Source: Chamaecrista fasciculata | Taxonomy: Eukaryota > Streptophyta > Magnoliopsida > Fabales > Fabaceae | Assembly (NCBI GenBank): GCA_003254925.1 | Contig: QANZ01016493.1 | Location: 309,046 to 373,045 of the forward strand | Length of the DNA: 64,000 bases | Reading direction: 5' to 3' | Part shown: positions 60,149 through 64,000 of the stretch, one piece after another | Position numbering within the stretch: position 1 is the first letter of the stretch | Layout of the letters: each line of letters starts with the position of its first letter | Made by a program: the position numbers and the translations under genes | Notes under the pieces: model-generated | Seen by the model: only the letters and a program-made list of their open reading frames with translations | What the model was told of the DNA's origin: nothing | Database searches by the model: none

Positions 60149-61228
60149 TAGACCTGCTCATGGGTCGGGCTTGGCTTACCCAAGCCCAAGCCCATGGGCT
60201 TTTTATGTAAATGGGCTTGGGCTTGGGTAACCCAAATTTATTTTTTTTGTAACAATTTTAAACTTAAATTGTCATTATGATCTACAAACTATGAGGTTAG
60301 TTTCATTTTGGTCCTCAAGTTATTTTTTGTTCTGTTTTGGTTCTCAAACTAATCTTTGTTTCTTTTGATTCTCAAACTATTTTTTTTCTGAAAAATTCGG
60401 CTCGACCAGCCCGGTTGAAAAAATACAACTCGGGCCAGCGCGATCGGAAAAATACGGCTCTGGCCATCCTGTCCTAAAAAATTCGGCTCAGGCCAGCTCG
60501 GTTAGAAAAATTCGACTCGAGCCGGCCTGGTCGAAAAAATTCAACTCAGGCCGGCACGACCGGAAAAATTCGGATCGGCCCGCCTCGGTCGAAAAAATTC
60601 AGTTCTGGCCGGCCCGGCTGGAAAAATTCGGCTCGGGCTGGTCCGGTCGAAAAAATTCGGCTTGGCCCACCTAGGTCGAAAAAATTTAGTTCGGGCCGGC
60701 CCAGTTGGGAAAATTCGACTCGGGCCGACCTGGTCGAAAAAATTCGACTCTGCCCGCCTTGGTCTAAAGAATTCGGTTCGGGCCGGCCCGGTCGGAAAAA
60801 TTTGGCTCAGGCCGAACCGGTCGAAAAAATTCGACTCTGCCCGCCTTGGTCGAAAAAATTTGGCTCAGGCCGATCCAGTCGACAAAATTTGGTTCGGGCC
60901 GGCTTGATCGAAAAAATTCAGCTCGGGCCAGTCCGGTTGAAAAAATTCAATTCGGGCCGGCCCGGTCGAAGAAATTCAGCTCGGGCCGACTCGGTTGAAA
61001 AAATTCAGCTCGGGCGGGCCTAGTCGAAAAAATTCAACACGGGTCGGCCTGGTCGAAAAAATTGGACTTGAGCCGACCCGGTTGGAAAAATTCGGCTCAG
61101 CTCGCCCCGGTTAGAAAAATTTTGTTCAGACCTAGTCGGTCGGAAAAATTCGACTCGATCCGCCCCGGTCGAAAAGTTCGGCTCTGTCGAAAAATTTCGG
61201 CTCAAGTAATACTGAGTTTTAACAAACT
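60149..61228. mobile_element. hAT-type element, copy 2, right end deleted
   Basis: The left end TAGACCTGCTCATGG follows ggcatatc (60141-60148). The right terminus is missing, with the break near 61228 after taacaaactta. Confidence 0.78.
60389..61205. repeat. 29-bp minisatellite, about 28 units
   Basis: Same unit as 58105-58613, about ten units longer, so the array has changed length since the duplication. Confidence 0.92.
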
Positions 61229-61448
61229 TATAACGATAAACACAAAAGACTTATAACGATTGAAATATTGATTGGAACAATTTATCAAACACCTCGTAAG
61301 GAAATGAAACTAAATTTAAACGTTAAAATATTTTGGGGTGTTTTTTTATCATAAATTTCTTTATATATTTGTTACAATGTCCTCTTATTAACATTTAACA
61401 AATGACAAAAATTTTATTGAAGAGTGAAGACCAATCATAAAATAGAAA

Positions 61449-61676
61449 ATAACTTTTTTTTTTCTTTTGAAACTCACCATGTTTGACTATCATTATGTGC
61501 TTTGTCACGTGACACAACTTTTCCCTCTTGGCCATGTCAAGTTGCAGACATACCCTGGAATCTTCCTTCTTCGTTTCGTTCATTGTTATTCCTTATGGCT
61601 GCCTGATCATTGAAAAAAACCCTAAACCCTTCTCTCTGTAATTCCCAATTTTTCCTTCCCTTCCAGAAAATTCAAT
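61449..61676 (+). promoter_or_regulatory. CCME promoter and 5' leader region
   Basis: No open frame. A pyrimidine-rich leader (ccttctctctgtaattccc, near 61627) precedes the ATG. No clear TATA box was found. Confidence 0.4.
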
Positions 61677-62495
61677 ATGGCATCTAGACTCGCTCTCAGA
61701 TTCAGATCTCATCTTCTCCGAACCGCTTCAAATTTTCAATCTTCTCTTCACCACCATCACTATGCTCCTCCTCTCAGAGCTCCACCCTTGTTTGTCGCTT
61801 CCCTCTCCGATGTCCGTACGATTCTTCTCGGCGATCTCTCTTCCACCACTTTTTCCGGCCACCGATTTCTTTCCACGGCTCGGCGACAACCGCTCCGATC
61901 AAAGAAAACAGTGGACATCGGCGCAAAAGCCAGGCAGCTTCAGAATCGCCGACTCTGGACTTACGCGTTAACCTTCAGCTGCATCGCCGGATTTATTGTT
62001 ATTGTGTTGAATAATTACCAAGATTATTTGGTTTTCTTCGTTAATCCGACTCAGGTTCTCGAACAGTGCTCGTCGAATCCATCGAAGACCAAGTTTCGAT
62101 TGGGTGGGTTGGTCTTAGAAGGCAGCGTCGTGCATCCGGCTTCGTCGTCGGAGATGGAATTTGTGATCACCGATTTGAAGACTGATATTTTGGTTCGGTA
62201 TAAGGGTTCATTGCCGGATTTGTTCAGGGAGGGGCATTCTGCGGTGGTGGAAGGGTCTGTGAAGCCCTTTACAGAGGAAATCAAGAAGGATGTTTCAGCA
62301 AAAAGTGTGTCTGGGAAGGCTAGGAGTGCAGAGTATTATTTTGCAGCGACCGAGGTTCTTGCAAAGCATGATGAGAAGTATATGCCCAAGGAAATTGCTG
62401 AGGCTATTGAGAGGAACAAGAAGGAGTTAGAGGCTGCTAAAGCAGAGAGCGATGCAGCTAAGAGCTCAGAGAAGGATGAGGATGGTACAGCTTGA
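61677..62495 (+). CDS. CCME: Cytochrome c-type biogenesis protein CcmE, mitochondrial
   Basis: A single open exon of 819 bp encodes 272 aa. The N-terminus (to about residue 75) is Arg/Ser/His-rich without acidic residues until late, as in mitochondrial presequences. One membrane anchor follows (about 93-112, LWTYALTFSCIAGFIVIVLN). The periplasm-type OB-fold domain contains RLGGLVLEGSV and the heme-binding motif AKHDEKYMP, with the covalent heme His at residue 231. A Lys/Glu-rich tail ends the protein. Role: CcmE takes heme from CcmC and passes it to apocytochrome c in the system I maturation pathway on the inner membrane. Plant CCME is nuclear-encoded and this copy looks intact. ATG 61677 is the first in frame. 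Confidence 0.96.
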   Translation: MASRLALRFRSHLLRTASNFQSSLHHHHYAPPLRAPPLFVASLSDVRTILLGDLSSTTFSGHRFLSTARRQPLRSKKTVDIGAKARQLQNRRLWTYALTFSCIAGFIVIVLNNYQDYLVFFVNPTQVLEQCSSNPSKTKFRLGGLVLEGSVVHPASSSEMEFVITDLKTDILVRYKGSLPDLFREGHSAVVEGSVKPFTEEIKKDVSAKSVSGKARSAEYYFAATEVLAKHDEKYMPKEIAEAIERNKKELEAAKAESDAAKSSEKDEDGTA

Positions 62496-63194
62496 TTTTG
62501 AGGTTCTTCTCATCAATTTTTTTTGTTATACTAAATTATAATGTCATAATTTTGGGAGGAGAAACGAGATTTTTCTGATTATAATTAGGATAGATACATT
62601 GGTAAAGAGATAATTGTTGTAAACGGCATGATTGTTTTACCAGGCATTAAGTTCTGTTGTTGTAATCCATTATTTTGAGGGTGATATTTCTTAATAAGAA
62701 AGCGAAAGCAGTTGTTAAAAACTGATCTTACCTTCGAAAGGATTGTGTGATATGCTTGTCAATTTTTATCCTTCCAATGCACGAGAACAGAGAAATTCTT
62801 GGAATTTTTCTAAGTTCATGTTCATTTGTGTACTATTGCATTTTTCATGTTGGTGATCTGTTGTCTCAACCCTTCAAAAGAATGGACAAATAGAGCTTTG
62901 TTCATTGAGGACTAGTGATTTTTTTTGTTTTGGTTTCTACTTTCTACCTTAATTGAATTACATTATCCTCTCTTTAAGATTAGCAGAAACTACACTTCAC
63001 TTTCCTAGACTATCACCTTATTTTGTGTTACTTTCTTAACCTTTTAACTTTCTCCCCTATAAATGATAATCAGAATAATAGTTAACTTTAAGGGCAAATG
63101 AATGCCATATCCCCACTTTGTCTTCCACTCTCCACTCCACTTTTTCCCAAACTTACAGCAACATCTCCTTGAGCACTTCCGGTGGTTGAAGGTA
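62496..63194. other. CCME 3' UTR and spacer
   Basis: aataaga near 62693 could serve polyadenylation. The rest is spacer without a gene. The last bases may include the degraded start of the receptor-kinase remnant. Confidence 0.5.
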
Positions 63195-63520
63195 GCTCCT
63201 CCTGGGCATGGCATCAAGAGATTTTGCATTTGGTTTCCAACAGTTTGAGGAAGATGGGTTCTTACTAACTTACCCATCTGGTTCAAGCAAATACCAGAAA
63301 GAAGTCAAGAACTGTTGTCTGGTCAGCCAATAGGCAAAATCTCGCACCTAGGCTTTCTAAATTTGAGCTCACCTCATATGGATGGTTCTGGCTCAACATT
63401 CAGTGGTAAGCAGATTTGGAATGCTTTCTCTTCTGGAAATAAAGTTGCTTATGCAGCCATGCTTGATATGGGAGAGCTTTGATCAACCCACTGACACAAT
63501 TTTTTTTAGTCATGGGAAAG
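63195..63520 (+). pseudogene. G-type lectin S-receptor-like kinase remnant (LECRK3/RLK1 type)
   Basis: Broken plus-strand frames follow the order of the bulb-lectin domain of this family: SSSW with RDFAFGFQQ (about 63195-63240), IWFKQIPE (63278-63301), QIWNAFSSGNKVAYAAMLDMG (63413-63473), and ESFDQPTDT (63476-63502). Several frameshifts and stops separate them, and sequence is lost between MLDMG and ESF. No EGF, PAN or kinase domain follows within the window. The family senses extracellular signals at the plasma membrane; this copy cannot. Confidence 0.78.
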
Positions 63521-64000
63521 ATTTCATTTTGTACAACAGGATGATTTTGTCCATTTACCATTTGATTCTTTGTCTTAGATTTTGCCCTCTGGGTATTTGC
63601 TTGTTTCTTTTTTTTTTTTCCGGGGGTGGGGGGGAGGGGGGCTGGTTTGTTCTTTTATGTGTACTCTGAAAGTTGTTAATCCATTGTATACCAATATTGA
63701 TCCAGCGTCTTTTTTTTGGGCCATAATATTTTATTTATGTTTATCTTAGAGGATTTAAGAGCTTGTTCTGAATTAGCGCAAGGAAGGATTATGTATTGTT
63801 GTCCCATGTCTTTCATGCTGCTGGTTTTGGCGTGGAAATTTCGCACTAATTGTTGGAATAAACAGATTGCTTGGGTGGTTCTTTTGCCGTTAAAGTTGAT
63901 TGTTAATAATTTAATATTGGATTTTGATTCTTTATTTTTAGAATAGCTTTGCAATTAAGATTTTTATCTTTTTTTGTTTTTAATTTGGTCTTCTTAAGTT
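63521..64000. other. Spacer to the window end, no gene seen
   Basis: A T-run and a G-rich run (about 63609-63642). The open frames have no recognisable domain. Distal exons of the kinase pseudogene were not found. Confidence 0.5.

Larger units (their letters stand above)
60003..61448 (+). repeat. Second copy of the 57.74-59.09 kb segment
   Basis: Matches copy 1 from the LINE tail (tctaatgcaattcctctttc) through the hAT left end, the minisatellite and the flank to gaagaccaatcataaaatagaaaa. Relative to copy 1 it lacks about 250 bp (58640-58895), including the right hAT end. Copy 1 is followed by the element at 59088; copy 2 is not. Confidence 0.85.

Noticed and set aside
1-64000. CRISPR array, operon, riboswitch or phage-type system
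   Set aside because: The window is plant nuclear DNA. The only regular tandem array is the 29-bp minisatellite, which has no unique spacers.

Overview
This window is nuclear DNA from a flowering plant, most likely a eudicot. The genes have many GT-AG introns and plant-only products, the spacers are AT-rich, and plant-type LTR elements, LINEs, Helitrons, hAT elements and Mutator-like (MULE) elements are dense. The species cannot be told from the sequence alone.

Five host genes are supported. (1) 307-1588, minus: the 5' coding exons of a BIG BROTHER-like RING E3 ubiquitin ligase; the RING exons lie beyond the left edge. (2) 10643-15249, minus: a complete P1B copper-transporting ATPase of the HMA4/HMA5 type, 8 coding exons, 962 aa. 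(3) 37497-42789, plus: OEP80, the chloroplast outer-envelope Omp85 protein, 16 exons, 714 aa. (4) 44061-50325, minus: zinc transporter ZTP29, 12 exons, 276 aa, convergent with OEP80. (5) 61677-62495, plus: mitochondrial heme chaperone CcmE, intronless, 272 aa. In genes 2-4 all exon phases agree. A decayed G-type lectin receptor kinase (63.2-63.5 kb) ends the window. The five genes act in different pathways and do not form a cluster.

The spacers are layered transposon deposits. 5-10.6 kb: MULE-type MITEs and a 2.2-kb solo LTR with a 5-bp target duplication. 16.8-21.4 kb: a Harbinger-type MITE, a Gypsy-like LTR piece, and a decayed Copia pol joined to its 3' LTR. 22-27.9 kb: a 180-bp Helitron, an element with a captured beta-propeller fragment, and a Copia gag pseudogene between inverted arms. 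29-37 kb: nested MITEs, a 5'-truncated LINE, and a large inverted-repeat element carrying the first exon of a beta-amylase 1 gene. 46.4-47.4 kb: a TIR element inside a ZTP29 intron. 51.6-61.4 kb: three hAT elements, a 350-bp-TIR element with a transit-peptide-like exon, a LINE RNase H fragment split by a MITE, a captured glucanase fragment, and a duplicated hAT element with a 29-bp minisatellite core.

The most notable pattern is repeated capture of gene 5' ends or exon pieces inside long-TIR elements, with five such elements in 64 kb. Target-site duplications read directly from the sequence (9-10 bp, 8 bp, 5 bp, TAA) allow most insertions to be classified.
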